Shown: one piece after another, positions 16,964 through 26,297 of the stretch
Position numbering within the stretch: position 1 is the stretch's first letter
Layout: each line of letters opens with the position of its first letter
From: SAR86 cluster bacterium AG-390-O18
GTDB lineage: Bacteria; Pseudomonadota; Gammaproteobacteria; Magnimaribacterales; AG-339-G14
Assembly (NCBI GenBank): GCA_003279605.1
Contig: QCHF01000002.1
Span: 149,088 to 213,087 of the forward strand
Direction of reading: 5' to 3'
DNA: 64,000 nt
The notes under the pieces: model-generated
Seen by the model: the letters and a program-made list of their open reading frames with translations, nothing else
What the model was told of the DNA's origin: nothing
The model's database searches: none
Program-made: the position numbers and the translations under genes

Positions 16964-18651
16964 AGGATGAAATTTTTAGTTCTTTACAAAAAGTCTCTTT
17001 AAAAATTTTTCCAGAGTTCACTGGGAACTTTCAAGTTACCAAGCCTCAAGATTCACTACATGGGGATTGGTCTTCAAATATAGCCTTGATAATGGCTAAA
17101 GAAATGAAAAAGAATCCGCATGAACTTGCAATTGAAATTATAAATGCTCTTGAAGGATTAGATTATTCAGAAAAGATAGAAGTTGCTGGTGCTGGATTTA
17201 TAAATATTTACCTAAAGGAAGATTTATTTTTTAGTCAAATAAAAAATTATGCTTTAGGAGATTTCAAGGGTCTATTAGAAGAAAAAGAACCAAAAAAAAT
17301 TCTTTTGGAATACGTTTCCAGCAATCCAACTGGTCCCATCCATGTGGGACATGGAAGATCTGCGGCCTTTGGTTCAGCTTTAGCAAATCTATTTAAGGCA
17401 GCGGGAAATAAAGTTACCCAAGAATATTATGTAAACGATAGAGGTCTTCAGGCTAAAACTTTGGGTTTAAGTGTCTTTATAAGAATGCAAGAATTGGATA
17501 ATAAGAAGATTGTATTACCTGAAGGTTGTTATGCAGGAGAGTACATAAAAGATCTTGCCATAAAAGCAAAAAAACATTTTAAAGGGAAATATCTTATCAA
17601 AGAGGATGGCAATCTTTTCTATGAAACACTTAACGAATGGTTTGAGTATATAGATTCGTCATATGAAAATTTTTTAGAATTAGCAAACTACGTCATTGAG
17701 CTTCAGACGAAAGAAATAAAAAAAGATTTGGAGTTATTTCAAGTTAAATATGATAACTGGTTCAATGAATCGAGCTTGTATGAAAAAGACCTTATCCAAA
17801 AAAGCATAAAAAATTTAAGAAATAATGAAGTAGAAAGAAAAGAAGGCGCATTATGGTTCAAATCTACTAATTATGGCGATGAAAAGGATAGAGTCCTAAT
17901 AAGAGACAATGAAGAACCCACATATTTTGCATCGGATATTGCTTATCACAAGGATAAATATGAAAGGGGTTTTGATGAGATCATAAATATATGGGGAGCA
18001 GACCATCATGGTTATATTCCCAGAGTAAAGGCATCCATTGAATCATTAGGTTTAGACTCTAAAAAGCTTAAAACCCTTCTCATACAGTTTGTTTCTCTTA
18101 AAGAAAAAGGGCAAAAGGTCCAAATGTCTACAAGATCTGGTGAATTTGTTGAGTTATCTGATCTTGTAGACGAAGTTGGTATCGATTCGGCTAGATATTA
18201 TTTCTTGGCGAGAAAGCCCGAACAAGCTCTAGAATTTGATATCGACTTAGCAAAAAAAACAAACAAAGATAACCATGTTTACTATATCCAATATGCTCAT
18301 GCGAGGATTTGCAGCATAAAAAAAGAACTTAAAAAAAGAAAAATAGATTTCAATCTAAAAGAATCATTAGAAAAGTTGAATTTATTAAAAGAGACTGAAA
18401 AAGAAATCATATCTCTGGTAAACGGCTATCCTGAAATTCTTGAGCAATGTTATAAAAACAATGAGCTTCATCCGTTATGTTTTTACCTAAGAGATTTAAG
18501 TTCTAAATTTCATAGCTTTTACAATTCTGAAAAGATTATTTCTGATGATAAAGATTATTCAGATGCCAAGATTGCTCTATCTGTTGCAATAAAAGAAATA
18601 ATAAATAACGGTCTTAACATTTTAGGAATAAGCTGTCCGGAAGCAATGTAA
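16960..18651 (+). CDS. argS: Arginyl-tRNA synthetase
   Basis: 563 aa class I synthetase. An N-terminal Add-1 domain is followed by the catalytic fold with SNPTGPIHVGHGRSAAFG (HIGH motif HVGH at residues 128-131), the KMSKS-like loop QMSTRSGEFVEL and a helical anticodon-binding C-terminus with YAHARICSI. It is coupled to efp (ATGA) and to yggS (TAATG). Slightly shorter than the E. coli enzyme but all domains are present. Confidence 0.96.
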   Translation: MKDEIFSSLQKVSLKIFPEFTGNFQVTKPQDSLHGDWSSNIALIMAKEMKKNPHELAIEIINALEGLDYSEKIEVAGAGFINIYLKEDLFFSQIKNYALGDFKGLLEEKEPKKILLEYVSSNPTGPIHVGHGRSAAFGSALANLFKAAGNKVTQEYYVNDRGLQAKTLGLSVFIRMQELDNKKIVLPEGCYAGEYIKDLAIKAKKHFKGKYLIKEDGNLFYETLNEWFEYIDSSYENFLELANYVIELQTKEIKKDLELFQVKYDNWFNESSLYEKDLIQKSIKNLRNNEVERKEGALWFKSTNYGDEKDRVLIRDNEEPTYFASDIAYHKDKYERGFDEIINIWGADHHGYIPRVKASIESLGLDSKKLKTLLIQFVSLKEKGQKVQMSTRSGEFVELSDLVDEVGIDSARYYFLARKPEQALEFDIDLAKKTNKDNHVYYIQYAHARICSIKKELKKRKIDFNLKESLEKLNLLKETEKEIISLVNGYPEILEQCYKNNELHPLCFYLRDLSSKFHSFYNSEKIISDDKDYSDAKIALSVAIKEIINNGLNILGISCPEAM

Positions 18652-19316
18652 TGGAAAGCATTAAAGATAAGATAAAAATAGTCCGGTCCAAGATAGATGC
18701 GTCGAAAACAGATAAAAATGTAAAACTTGTTGCAGTTAGTAAAAAAAAGTCTTGGCAAGAAATTTTAGAGGCTTATGAAAATGGAATTTCTGATTTTGGA
18801 GAAAATTATTTACAAGAGTCTTTAGAAAAGATTTCTAAACTAAAAGATTTAAAAATTAGTTGGCATTTTATCGGGAATATTCAATCAAATAAATGCGAAG
18901 AAATAGCTAAAAATTTCGACTGGGTTCACACGATTGATAGATTAAAAATTGCTAGATTAATTGATAAGTATTCCCCAGATGATAAGTGTATAAAGTGCCT
19001 GATACAGATAAATATAGATAACGAAGATTCAAAATCCGGCATTAAAGTGGAAGAAGTAGAAAATTTTTTTAATGAGTTATCTAGCTTAAAAAAAATCAAA
19101 ATTTGTGGATTAATGATCATTCCAAATCCAAATGTAGAATTGTCTGATCTACAACAAACTTTTAAGAAAATTAAGATGCTATCAGATAGGCTAATTGAAA
19201 ATTATGAGAATCTAACTGAGATCTCGATGGGGATGTCTAGAGATTTCGAATTAGCAATCAAAGAGGGTTCTACTATAGTAAGATTGGGCGAGACTATATT
19301 TGGAGCAAGAAATTAA
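18651..19316 (+). CDS. yggS: YggS family PLP homeostasis protein
   Basis: 221 aa alanine-racemase-like TIM barrel that binds PLP without known catalysis and maintains vitamin B6 and amino-acid balance. The PLP Lys is in VKLVAVSKKKSWQEI. GENYLQESLEK, WHFIGNIQSNK and the C-terminal SMGMSRDFELAI phosphate-binding segment are all classic. It is followed directly by proC and yggT, a conserved neighbourhood. Confidence 0.93.
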   Translation: MESIKDKIKIVRSKIDASKTDKNVKLVAVSKKKSWQEILEAYENGISDFGENYLQESLEKISKLKDLKISWHFIGNIQSNKCEEIAKNFDWVHTIDRLKIARLIDKYSPDDKCIKCLIQINIDNEDSKSGIKVEEVENFFNELSSLKKIKICGLMIIPNPNVELSDLQQTFKKIKMLSDRLIENYENLTEISMGMSRDFELAIKEGSTIVRLGETIFGARN

Positions 19317-20072
19317 ATGAAAATAGGTTTTATCGGTGTCGGGAATCTTGGAGAAAAAGCAGTTACAAAGCTTTCTAAAAATTATGATCTATTTTTGTCA
19401 GATCCAATTGAAAAAGAAGAACTCACAAAAGTTACGAATGGCTATTTTTCTTTAGAGGAGACAATAAATTCTTCTGATGTAATCTTTTTTACTATAAAGC
19501 CTAATATTATCGGGGAATTATTTTCTAAAAATGATTTCAACCTACAAGATAAAACTTTTATATCTTTTATGGCAGGATTAAGTCTTGATAAAATTCATGA
19601 GCTAATAGGGGAAAAAACAAACCTAATTAGAGGTATGCCAACTGTTGGTATTGGAACAGGAGACAGTGCCATTGCCATTACATCAAACTTTTCCATATCT
19701 GAAGAGGTTAAGAATATGCTTTTCAATCTTGGCTTAGTCATTGAGATGAAAGAAGAGCATTTTGATGCTTTTACTGCCATAGTCGGAGCTGGACCAGCAT
19801 ACTTTGCTCTTTTAGCAGAAACTTTAGTTGAAATTGCATATAAGGAAGGCTTTGAAAAACCTGAATCCTGGGTAAATACTCTCATGTTGGGAACATCAAA
19901 AATATATGATGAAGAAAAAGAGATTGGTTTTGAGAGCATTATGTCCATGGTGGCTTCAAAAGGTGGAGTTACTGAAAAGGCGCTAGAAACAATGAAAGAA
20001 AATGGCTTCAAGACAATAGTTTCTGATGCTATAAAAATGGCAATAGAAAGATCAAAAGAATTAGGTAAATAA
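19317..20072 (+). CDS. proC: Pyrroline-5-carboxylate reductase
   Basis: 251 aa. NAD(P)H-dependent last step of proline synthesis. Rossmann start IGFIGVGNLGEKAV, MAGLSLDKI, the RGMPTVGIGTGDSAI loop, and the ProC signature in the C-terminal helical domain (AIVGAGPAYFALLAE, then MVASKGGVTEKAL). A little shorter than the typical 270 aa. It begins at the base after the yggS stop. Confidence 0.94.
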   Translation: MKIGFIGVGNLGEKAVTKLSKNYDLFLSDPIEKEELTKVTNGYFSLEETINSSDVIFFTIKPNIIGELFSKNDFNLQDKTFISFMAGLSLDKIHELIGEKTNLIRGMPTVGIGTGDSAIAITSNFSISEEVKNMLFNLGLVIEMKEEHFDAFTAIVGAGPAYFALLAETLVEIAYKEGFEKPESWVNTLMLGTSKIYDEEKEIGFESIMSMVASKGGVTEKALETMKENGFKTIVSDAIKMAIERSKELGK

Positions 20073-20074
20073 AA

Positions 20075-20629
20075 ATGAATCCAAACTTTGTGATATTCAC
20101 ATTCATTAATTTAATATCGATTGTTCTTTCCATTTACTTTTTTTTTAGGATTTTTGAAGTAAATTTCAACAACGTTATTGTTAGTCGTTCTTACTCATTC
20201 ATCGAGCCTTTTTTAAGGCCCTTTCGTATGATTCTTCCAGTAATATATCGAATCGATTTATCCTGTTTGGTTCTAATCTTTTTCTTTAAAGCTTTAGGTT
20301 TTTATATTTTTCTTTCAGGGAGTGAGATAGATTTTAACTTGAATGAGGCTTTAGCTTGGACTGCAATCAGTGTGTTATTGATGTTTAGTCAAATTCTAAG
20401 ATATGGATTATTCATATCCATTATCGGTAGTTGGGCTTTTCCTGCATCACATAACCAGTTTCTATCGCTATGTAACTCCATCACAAATGTATTATTAAAG
20501 CCATTTCAAAAATTTACTATTTTTGGGGGAATGGACTTCTCGCCCATAATTGTTTTTTTTCTTTTGATACAAATTGATAGAATTTTGTACAACGCAAAAT
20601 TTTCTTTAGGTTTAACCAGTCTAATATAA
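20075..20629 (+). CDS. yggT: YggT family membrane protein
   Basis: 184 aa. It carries two YGGT repeats: membrane segments around residues 5-25 and 55-75, with FIEPFLRPFRMILP between them, then a second pair near 100-120 and 150-170 with the related LLKPFQKF and GGMDFSPIIVFFLL. Role unsettled; homologues are linked to osmotic tolerance and membrane-protein or division functions. It sits two bases after proC. Confidence 0.9.
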   Translation: MNPNFVIFTFINLISIVLSIYFFFRIFEVNFNNVIVSRSYSFIEPFLRPFRMILPVIYRIDLSCLVLIFFFKALGFYIFLSGSEIDFNLNEALAWTAISVLLMFSQILRYGLFISIIGSWAFPASHNQFLSLCNSITNVLLKPFQKFTIFGGMDFSPIIVFFLLIQIDRILYNAKFSLGLTSLI

Positions 20630-21736
20630 ATGTCAGAAGATAATCGCCTTATTGTTGAGCCACGAAAGTTTAAACACAACCAAAGTTTTCGCCTTGAATC
20701 TGGGGAGAGTCTGGATGGTTTTGAACTTATTTATGAAACTTACGGAGAGTTAAATAAAGAAAAATCTAATGCCATTTTGATATGTCATGCCCTAAGCGGT
20801 AATCATCATGCCGCTGGTGTTTATTCTAAGGAAGACAAGAAACCTGGATGGTGGGATGAACTTATTGGGCCAGAAAAAGCCTTTGATACGAACAAATACT
20901 TTATTGTTTCTTTGAATAATCTAGGCGGATGTCACGGCTCTACTGGACCAGGTTCAATTGACAATCAAACCGAAAAGGAATTTGGGGCTAATTTTCCAAT
21001 CGTTACAGTTTCCGATTGGGTTAACAGCCAAAATCTTTTAAGAGAAGAACTCGATATTGAAAAATGGCTAAGTGTTGCTGGAGGTAGTCTTGGAGGGATG
21101 CAAGCTTTGCAATGGGCGATTGAATTTCCTGACAAATTATCCAAGGCTATCATCATTGCAGCTGCTCCAAAGCTAAGCACTCAAAATATCGCTTTCAATG
21201 AAGTTGCAAGACAATCAATTATTTCGGATCCTGATTTTACAAAAGGAGATGCTCACCCTGAAAAGGGATTGGGACTCGCAAGAATGTTAGGGCACATTAC
21301 ATATCTTTCTGAAGAATCAATGAAAAATAAATTTGGTAGAGAATTGAAGAAGGAAAAAATTGAATATGGCTATGATGTTGAGTTTGAAATAGAAAGTTAT
21401 TTAAGATATCAGGGAGCAAATTTTTCAAAAAGCTTTAATGCTCATACTTATTTGCTGATGACAAAAGCTCTAGATTATTTCGATCCTGCAAAAAAGAACG
21501 ACGGGAATCTATCTGAAACCCTTTCAGGGGCAACATGTCAGTTCTTGGTTGTGTCTTTTAAATCTGATTGGAGATTTCCCTCAGAAAGATCAAAAGAAAT
21601 CGTAGATGCCTTAATTAATGTAGAAAAAAAAGTAAGTTACTTGGATATTGATTCCATTCAAGGCCATGATAGTTTTTTGATGAAAAATGATAGATATGAA
21701 AATGCTATTAATAGTTTTTTAGAGGCAGATGTTTAA
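20630..21736 (+). CDS. metX: Homoserine O-acyltransferase MetX
   Basis: 368 aa alpha/beta hydrolase-fold enzyme that activates homoserine for methionine synthesis. Nucleophile Ser153 is in GGSLGGMQALQWA, and the C-terminal Asp and His are in the SDWRF and SIQGHDSFL regions. It is paired with metW as in pseudomonads, where MetX uses succinyl-CoA; acetyl versus succinyl specificity is not settled here. It abuts yggT, leaving no room for a SAM riboswitch. Confidence 0.93.
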   Translation: MSEDNRLIVEPRKFKHNQSFRLESGESLDGFELIYETYGELNKEKSNAILICHALSGNHHAAGVYSKEDKKPGWWDELIGPEKAFDTNKYFIVSLNNLGGCHGSTGPGSIDNQTEKEFGANFPIVTVSDWVNSQNLLREELDIEKWLSVAGGSLGGMQALQWAIEFPDKLSKAIIIAAAPKLSTQNIAFNEVARQSIISDPDFTKGDAHPEKGLGLARMLGHITYLSEESMKNKFGRELKKEKIEYGYDVEFEIESYLRYQGANFSKSFNAHTYLLMTKALDYFDPAKKNDGNLSETLSGATCQFLVVSFKSDWRFPSERSKEIVDALINVEKKVSYLDIDSIQGHDSFLMKNDRYENAINSFLEADV

Positions 21737-22313
21737 GATAAACGATTGGATTTCTCGAGACTCCAAAGTTCTAGATCTTGGTTGTGGAGATGGGTCTCTT
21801 CTTAATGATCTAAGGAAAGAAAAGTCTGCTTCCGGTTTGGGTATTGAAATAGATGCCGAAAAAATAAAAAGCTGTTTAGAAAAAGGAATATCAGTTATCG
21901 AACAAGACATCGACAGTGGTTTGGAAAATTTTAGCAACCAATCATTTGATTATGTAGTAATGAGTCAATCTATCCAGGCTCTTAAAAAACCTGAAGTAGC
22001 TTTAGAAGAGATTGTCCGAATTGGAAAAGAATGTATTGTTTCTATCCCAAATTTTGCAAATATAAAATGTAGGCTCCAACTTTTTTTTAAGGGACAAATG
22101 CCAGTTTCAAGTGCTTTACCTCATAATTGGTACTCAACGCCAAATTTACATCTTTGCTCTTTAGAGGATTTTGAGGAGCTTTGTAAAAAATCAAATATTG
22201 CAATTATTGAGAGAAGACTTTCAAAAATAAATGGTGAAGAAAATTTTCTAATGAAACTTTTACCAAATCTCTTTTCAGAAGTAGCCTTATACAAGCTTGT
22301 CAAAGACAATTGA
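21729..22313 (+). CDS. metW: Methionine biosynthesis protein MetW
   Basis: 194 aa SAM-dependent methyltransferase fold: motif I VLDLGCGDGSLLNDL, motif II region FDYVVMSQSIQAL and the MetW-typical IVSIPNFANIKCRLQLFFKGQMPV. It works with MetX in methionine synthesis, perhaps as an activator. It overlaps metX by 8 bases, and its TGA is embedded in the TTG start of rdgB (TTGA). Confidence 0.93.
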   Translation: MFKINDWISRDSKVLDLGCGDGSLLNDLRKEKSASGLGIEIDAEKIKSCLEKGISVIEQDIDSGLENFSNQSFDYVVMSQSIQALKKPEVALEEIVRIGKECIVSIPNFANIKCRLQLFFKGQMPVSSALPHNWYSTPNLHLCSLEDFEELCKKSNIAIIERRLSKINGEENFLMKLLPNLFSEVALYKLVKDN

Positions 22314-22897
22314 AAATAGTTATTGCAACTTTTAACACAGGCAAACTAAAAGAATTTAAATACTTATTTAGTAAATCTGATTTTGAAATTCTGTCATTAA
22401 AAGACTTCACAACTGAAGACATTGATGAAACAGGCCAGTCTTATGAAGAAAATGCAATGTTAAAAGCAAAAAAAGCGAGTGAGATAACTAATTATCCCTC
22501 GCTTGGAGATGACTCAGGCCTTGAAGTTAAATTACTAAATAATGATCCTGGACTTTTTTCTGCTAGATATTCAGGAAAAAATTCAACTGATGAAACAAAT
22601 ATAAAAAAATTACTTAAAGAAACTAAAAATTTAGAAAATACTAAAGCAAAATTTGTTTCCACATTAGCGTTCTACGATTCACAAAAAAATCTTGAGCTGT
22701 TTTCTTTTGGAGAATTAGAAGGAGAAATCATTAAAGAAAAAAAAGGTGATGAAGGATTTGGTTATGACCCAATCTTTAAAATTAAAAATTCTTGTCAAAC
22801 TTTGGCAGAGGTCTCATTTAAAGAAAGAATGAAAATTAGTCACAGAGCTAAATCAACCCAAGAAATGCTTAAGCATTTAAATCACTTATATAAGTAA
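22310..22897 (+). CDS. rdgB: XTP/dITP pyrophosphatase (RdgB/HAM1)
   Basis: 195 aa house-cleaning nucleotidase for inosine/xanthosine triphosphates. Start motif IVIATFNTGKLKEF, catalytic SLGDDSGLEV, GEGFGYDP-equivalent DEGFGYDPIF, and terminal SHRAKS. The start is TTG, overlapping the metW stop, and aligns exactly with the conserved N-terminus, so it is accepted. It converges on trmB with a 29-base overlap. Confidence 0.94.
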   Translation: MKIVIATFNTGKLKEFKYLFSKSDFEILSLKDFTTEDIDETGQSYEENAMLKAKKASEITNYPSLGDDSGLEVKLLNNDPGLFSARYSGKNSTDETNIKKLLKETKNLENTKAKFVSTLAFYDSQKNLELFSFGELEGEIIKEKKGDEGFGYDPIFKIKNSCQTLAEVSFKERMKISHRAKSTQEMLKHLNHLYK

Positions 22898-23522
22898 AAA
22901 CTTCTCTACCCTCTTCTATCGCTTTCCCCTCATATTTTGTTTGTATGGGTTTTAGTGACTGCAAAATATTTGGATCATGAAATACTTTGAATTCTGCAAA
23001 GTCTTTTTTTATATCACCAGCATAATCTTGCCAGTCTGTCTTAACAATCAAATGTCCTTTTTCTTTAAGGTTTTGTTTTATAAGATTTAGAAAATTTTGG
23101 TTTATCAACCTTCTTTTCCAGTGTTTTTTTTTCGGCCAAGGATCAGGAAATAAAATAAAAATAAAATCAAAAAAAGGTTTTTTAATTTTTACTAAAAAAT
23201 CTTTTGCATCACCATAAAACAAGCATATGTTTTTTAAGTCATGAGTTTTTACCTGTTTCAAAACGGAAGCAATACCAGACTTAAAAACTTCAATCCCATA
23301 AAAGTTCATATTAGAGTTGGCCATTGCCTTTTCAATTAAGTTATTACCATCTCCAAAGCCTATTTCAAGAATATTGATTTTTTGTTCTGGGAGCAGTTTT
23401 GATAAATTGCTAACTTCCTTTGAATCAAAAAAATTCTTATTTTTAAATTTCTCGAAAATTTCTAAATCTTTTTTGGATGTTCTACTGCGAACATGCACAA
23501 AAGATTTCACCTCTCTTTTCAA
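22869..23522 (-). CDS. trmB: tRNA (guanine-N7)-methyltransferase TrmB
   Basis: 217 aa class I SAM methyltransferase that makes m7G46 in tRNA. NILEIGFGDGNNLIEKA binds SAM, and the family-specific FILFPDPWPKKKHWKRRLI is complete. C-terminal TKYEGKAIEEGREVF is also typical. It overlaps thiG upstream by 4 bases and is the last gene of the rpoH-thiS-thiG-trmB run. Confidence 0.95.
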   Translation of the reverse strand: MKREVKSFVHVRSRTSKKDLEIFEKFKNKNFFDSKEVSNLSKLLPEQKINILEIGFGDGNNLIEKAMANSNMNFYGIEVFKSGIASVLKQVKTHDLKNICLFYGDAKDFLVKIKKPFFDFIFILFPDPWPKKKHWKRRLINQNFLNLIKQNLKEKGHLIVKTDWQDYAGDIKKDFAEFKVFHDPNILQSLKPIQTKYEGKAIEEGREVFTYISDLNA

Positions 23523-24298
23523 GACTCTATGATGCCTTTTTCTGGAGAGCTGGGACTAGGTTGAGATTTAGGAATTCTTCCTGATTTGTGGGCAAGCCTT
23601 CCTGATTCCACTGCTAATTTCATTGCTAATGCCATCTGGGTAGGATTTTCAGATTTTGCAATAGCAGTGTTCAATAAAACGGCATCGGCCCCCATTTCCA
23701 TCGCTATAGAAGCATCTGATGCAGTACCAATACCAGCATCAATAATGACTGGCACAGAAACTGAATCAATAATTTTTTGGATTTTTTGAGGCTCTGCAAT
23801 ACCTTGGCCAGAGCCAATGGGAGCAGCTAATGGCATTATGGAAACACACCCGATATCCTCTAGTTTCATGCAACTTTCATAATTAGCAGTGCAATAAACC
23901 ATTACCTCAAAACCGTCTCTTACTAAAATTTCTGCTGCCTCTATGGTTGAATCCATATTTGGTAGTAATGTTTTTGGATCATCCAGTACCTCTAATTTTA
24001 GTAAATTTTTACCGCCCAAAATTTCTCTACCTAACTTTGCCATTCTCACTGCATCTTTTGTCGTATAGGCACCAGCAGTATTAGGAAGAATTGTGTATTT
24101 ATCTGGAGATATGTAATCGAGAATTGAAGAATCTTTATCGTTTTGAAGGTCTATTCTTCTAACAGCAACGGTAACAATTTCTGCTCCCGAAGCTTCAATG
24201 GATGAAATTGCTTCAGCTTCATCCTTATATTTACCTGTCCCTACTAGAAGCCTTGATGAGTAGTTTTTTCCCGCTACGACTAAGCTGTCCTGAATCAA
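23519..24298 (-). CDS. thiG: Thiazole synthase ThiG
   Basis: 259 aa TIM-barrel enzyme that forms thiamine thiazole phosphate from deoxyxylulose phosphate, ThiS-thiocarboxylate and dehydroglycine. SRLLVGTGKYKD, ILPNTAGAYT, the Schiff-base Lys region LLKLEVLDDPKTLLPN and VIIDAGIGTASDA are present. It directly abuts its sulfur carrier thiS. No TPP riboswitch is possible between them or before thiS. Confidence 0.95.
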   Translation of the reverse strand: MIQDSLVVAGKNYSSRLLVGTGKYKDEAEAISSIEASGAEIVTVAVRRIDLQNDKDSSILDYISPDKYTILPNTAGAYTTKDAVRMAKLGREILGGKNLLKLEVLDDPKTLLPNMDSTIEAAEILVRDGFEVMVYCTANYESCMKLEDIGCVSIMPLAAPIGSGQGIAEPQKIQKIIDSVSVPVIIDAGIGTASDASIAMEMGADAVLLNTAIAKSENPTQMALAMKLAVESGRLAHKSGRIPKSQPSPSSPEKGIIES

Positions 24299-24514
24299 TT
24301 AACCACCGCCTATCGCTTTAACAATTTCTACTTTATCTCCATCTTTTAGATTGGTTTTCTGCCAATCCGATCTAAAAACTAAACTTTCATTTATTTCAAT
24401 TGCAATGTGTTTGGAAGATATATTTAAGGACTCTAAGACAGAGACAATATTTATTTCTTGAGGAAATTTTTTTAAATCGCCGTTAATGAAGATTTTAATT
24501 GGAGAGCTTGCCAA
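24299..24514 (-). CDS. thiS: Sulfur carrier protein ThiS
   Basis: 71 aa ubiquitin-fold sulfur carrier ending in the obligatory Gly-Gly (VKAIGGG), which is adenylated and thiocarboxylated. N-terminal IKIFINGDLKKFP and central IAIEINESLV are typical. It begins 3 bases after the rpoH stop, so it must be expressed from the rpoH transcript or from a promoter inside rpoH. Confidence 0.9.
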   Translation of the reverse strand: MASSPIKIFINGDLKKFPQEINIVSVLESLNISSKHIAIEINESLVFRSDWQKTNLKDGDKVEIVKAIGGG

Positions 24515-24517
24515 AAT

Positions 24518-25369
24518 TTAGCTCAATTTTTCCTTTATCACGTCCATGGCAGATTTTTCAATTTGCCTTATACGTTCTGCGCTAACTCCATATTTATCAG
24601 AAAGTTCATGGAGAGTGGGTTTCATGTCGCTGAGCCAGCGATCCATTAAAATTTCTTTGCTTCTTTGATCTAATTCAGAAATAGCAGAAAGAAGTTCGCT
24701 ATTGTTGTGTTTTTCTAAATCATTTTTTTCAATAAGTTCTGCTGGATCCATGCTTGAATCCGAAATGTAATTGGCAGGACTGTAAGATGCCTGATCATCA
24801 TTGGCTTCAGCAGGCGGGTCAAAAGAAACATCTGATGAATTCATTCTGGATTCCATTTCTTTTACAGATTTTTCATCAACACCTAATTCGGAGGAGATCA
24901 TTTTTACTTCATCGGATGAAAGCCAATTTAAATCTTTTCTTTTGCTCCTAAGATTAAAGAAAAGCTTTCTCTGAGCTTTGGTAGTAGCTACTTTGACGAT
25001 TTTCCAATTTTTCAAAATGTATTCATGAATTTCAGATTTTATCCAATGAATCGCAAAGGATATAAGTCTGACGCCAACTTCTGGATTAAATTTCCTTACA
25101 GCTTTCATAAGGCCTACATTTCCTTCTTGAATAAGATCGGCTTGTGGAAGACCATATCCGGAATACCCTCTGGCTACATGAGCAACAAACCTCAAATGTG
25201 CCATTACAAGCTTTCTAGCCGCTTCCAAGTCATTATTATAGTAAAGCTCCTCTGCAAGTTTTTTCTCCTCTTCGGGAGTCAAAATAGAGATGTTTTGTAT
25301 GGAATTAAGATAGGACTCCAGGTTTTGACCTGGAGAAGAAATATCCATAGGTTGTAATTCTTTACCCAT
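24518..25369 (-). CDS. rpoH: RNA polymerase heat-shock sigma factor (sigma-32)
   Basis: 283 aa. Region 1.2 SYLNSIQNISILTPEEEKKLA, here with natural sequence variation, is followed by region 2 (DLIQEGNVGLMKAVRKF and HWIKSEIHEYI), the RpoH-specific box QRKLFFNLR at residues 133-141 and the region 4 helix-turn-helix (TLHELSDKYGVSAERIRQIE). It directs heat-shock genes such as hspQ in this window. No clear ribosome-binding site precedes the ATG, and only 68 bases separate it from cysQ. A TATAAA word at 25380-25385 on the minus strand could be a -10 giving a very short leader. Confidence 0.95.
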   Translation of the reverse strand: MGKELQPMDISSPGQNLESYLNSIQNISILTPEEEKKLAEELYYNNDLEAARKLVMAHLRFVAHVARGYSGYGLPQADLIQEGNVGLMKAVRKFNPEVGVRLISFAIHWIKSEIHEYILKNWKIVKVATTKAQRKLFFNLRSKRKDLNWLSSDEVKMISSELGVDEKSVKEMESRMNSSDVSFDPPAEANDDQASYSPANYISDSSMDPAELIEKNDLEKHNNSELLSAISELDQRSKEILMDRWLSDMKPTLHELSDKYGVSAERIRQIEKSAMDVIKEKLS

Positions 25370-25437
25370 AATCGCGAATTTTATACCTTTTTTTCATCTT
25401 TTTAGAAATAATTTACCAAAAAAGTTATAAAAATAGT

Positions 25438-26241
25438 TTAAGAATCTATTTGTCTTAAAAAATCTAACCTTTTTTTATTGGAAAAAGCAAAAAATCCCTT
25501 AATTAACTGTTTTTCTTTCATATCATAAGATATCTCTTGAAGGTCTGAATCCAATACATCTCCTCCAAAAGATTTTAAAATAGCGTGTCCAGCTGCGATA
25601 TCCCAAGAATAAATATCTCCAAATCTAGGATATAGGTCTGCTATTCCCTCACAGATCCTACAAAACTTTATTGAACTTCCCATTCTAATGACTGTGGATC
25701 CCTTAAATTTAGACATTACTTTTGAGCAAAAATCTATTTCTTCTTTACTGCTATGAGATTTACTAATTAAAACATTACAAAATTGATTATTTTTTTTTGG
25801 GAGAAACTCCGTTTTTTCATCAATAATTTTTTTTGGCGGTAAATCAGTGCCTCCTAAAAAGATGCTATCTTGCATAGGTTGATAGATAGCACCAAGTATT
25901 GGTTTTTGGTTATAAATTAAGGCAATGTTTAAAGTAAATTCATCACTGCCATTGATTAATTCTTTTGTACCATCAATAGGATCTATGATCCAAGCGTATT
26001 CAGAATTTGCTTGTTGTTGGCTAGTCTCTTCAGAGATAAGCGCAAAATCTTGATTAATTTTTTTTAGCTCTTTTCTTATGAATTGATCTACTTCAGTATC
26101 TAAGATTGTCAGTGGAGAGGCGTCTTTTTTATAACTTACCTTAAGATCAATCGATTCAAAATTTACAAAAAACTTTTTCGCACTTTTGAATATTTTAATT
26201 AACTCCTCTGAGATATAAGTTTGATTCATTTTATTCATCAT
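25438..26241 (-). CDS. cysQ: 3'(2'),5'-bisphosphate nucleotidase CysQ-like
   Basis: 267 aa inositol-monophosphatase-superfamily, Mg-dependent, Li-sensitive phosphatase. Metal-binding ISEE region, WIIDPIDGTKELINGSDEFT (the CysQ-specific extension) and the second metal site YSWDIAAGHAIL are present. It removes the 3' phosphate of PAP during sulfate assimilation. Three Met codons cluster at the start (MMNKM) and none has a clear ribosome-binding site, so the start is uncertain by up to four codons. Confidence 0.88.
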   Translation of the reverse strand: MMNKMNQTYISEELIKIFKSAKKFFVNFESIDLKVSYKKDASPLTILDTEVDQFIRKELKKINQDFALISEETSQQQANSEYAWIIDPIDGTKELINGSDEFTLNIALIYNQKPILGAIYQPMQDSIFLGGTDLPPKKIIDEKTEFLPKKNNQFCNVLISKSHSSKEEIDFCSKVMSKFKGSTVIRMGSSIKFCRICEGIADLYPRFGDIYSWDIAAGHAILKSFGGDVLDSDLQEISYDMKEKQLIKGFFAFSNKKRLDFLRQIDS

Positions 26242-26297
26242 TATTTTTATAAATACTATTTATAAATTACAATAACATTCTTATTAGAGAACATATT

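Noticed and set aside
19595..20011. 138-codon minus-strand frame opposite proC.
   Set aside because: Shadow of a firmly identified gene; composition mirrors the complementary codons and no motif is visible.
20600..20640. Possible SAM riboswitch before metX.
   Set aside because: metX starts at the base after the yggT stop; there is no leader.
24505..24525. Possible TPP riboswitch before thiS.
   Set aside because: Only three bases separate rpoH and thiS.
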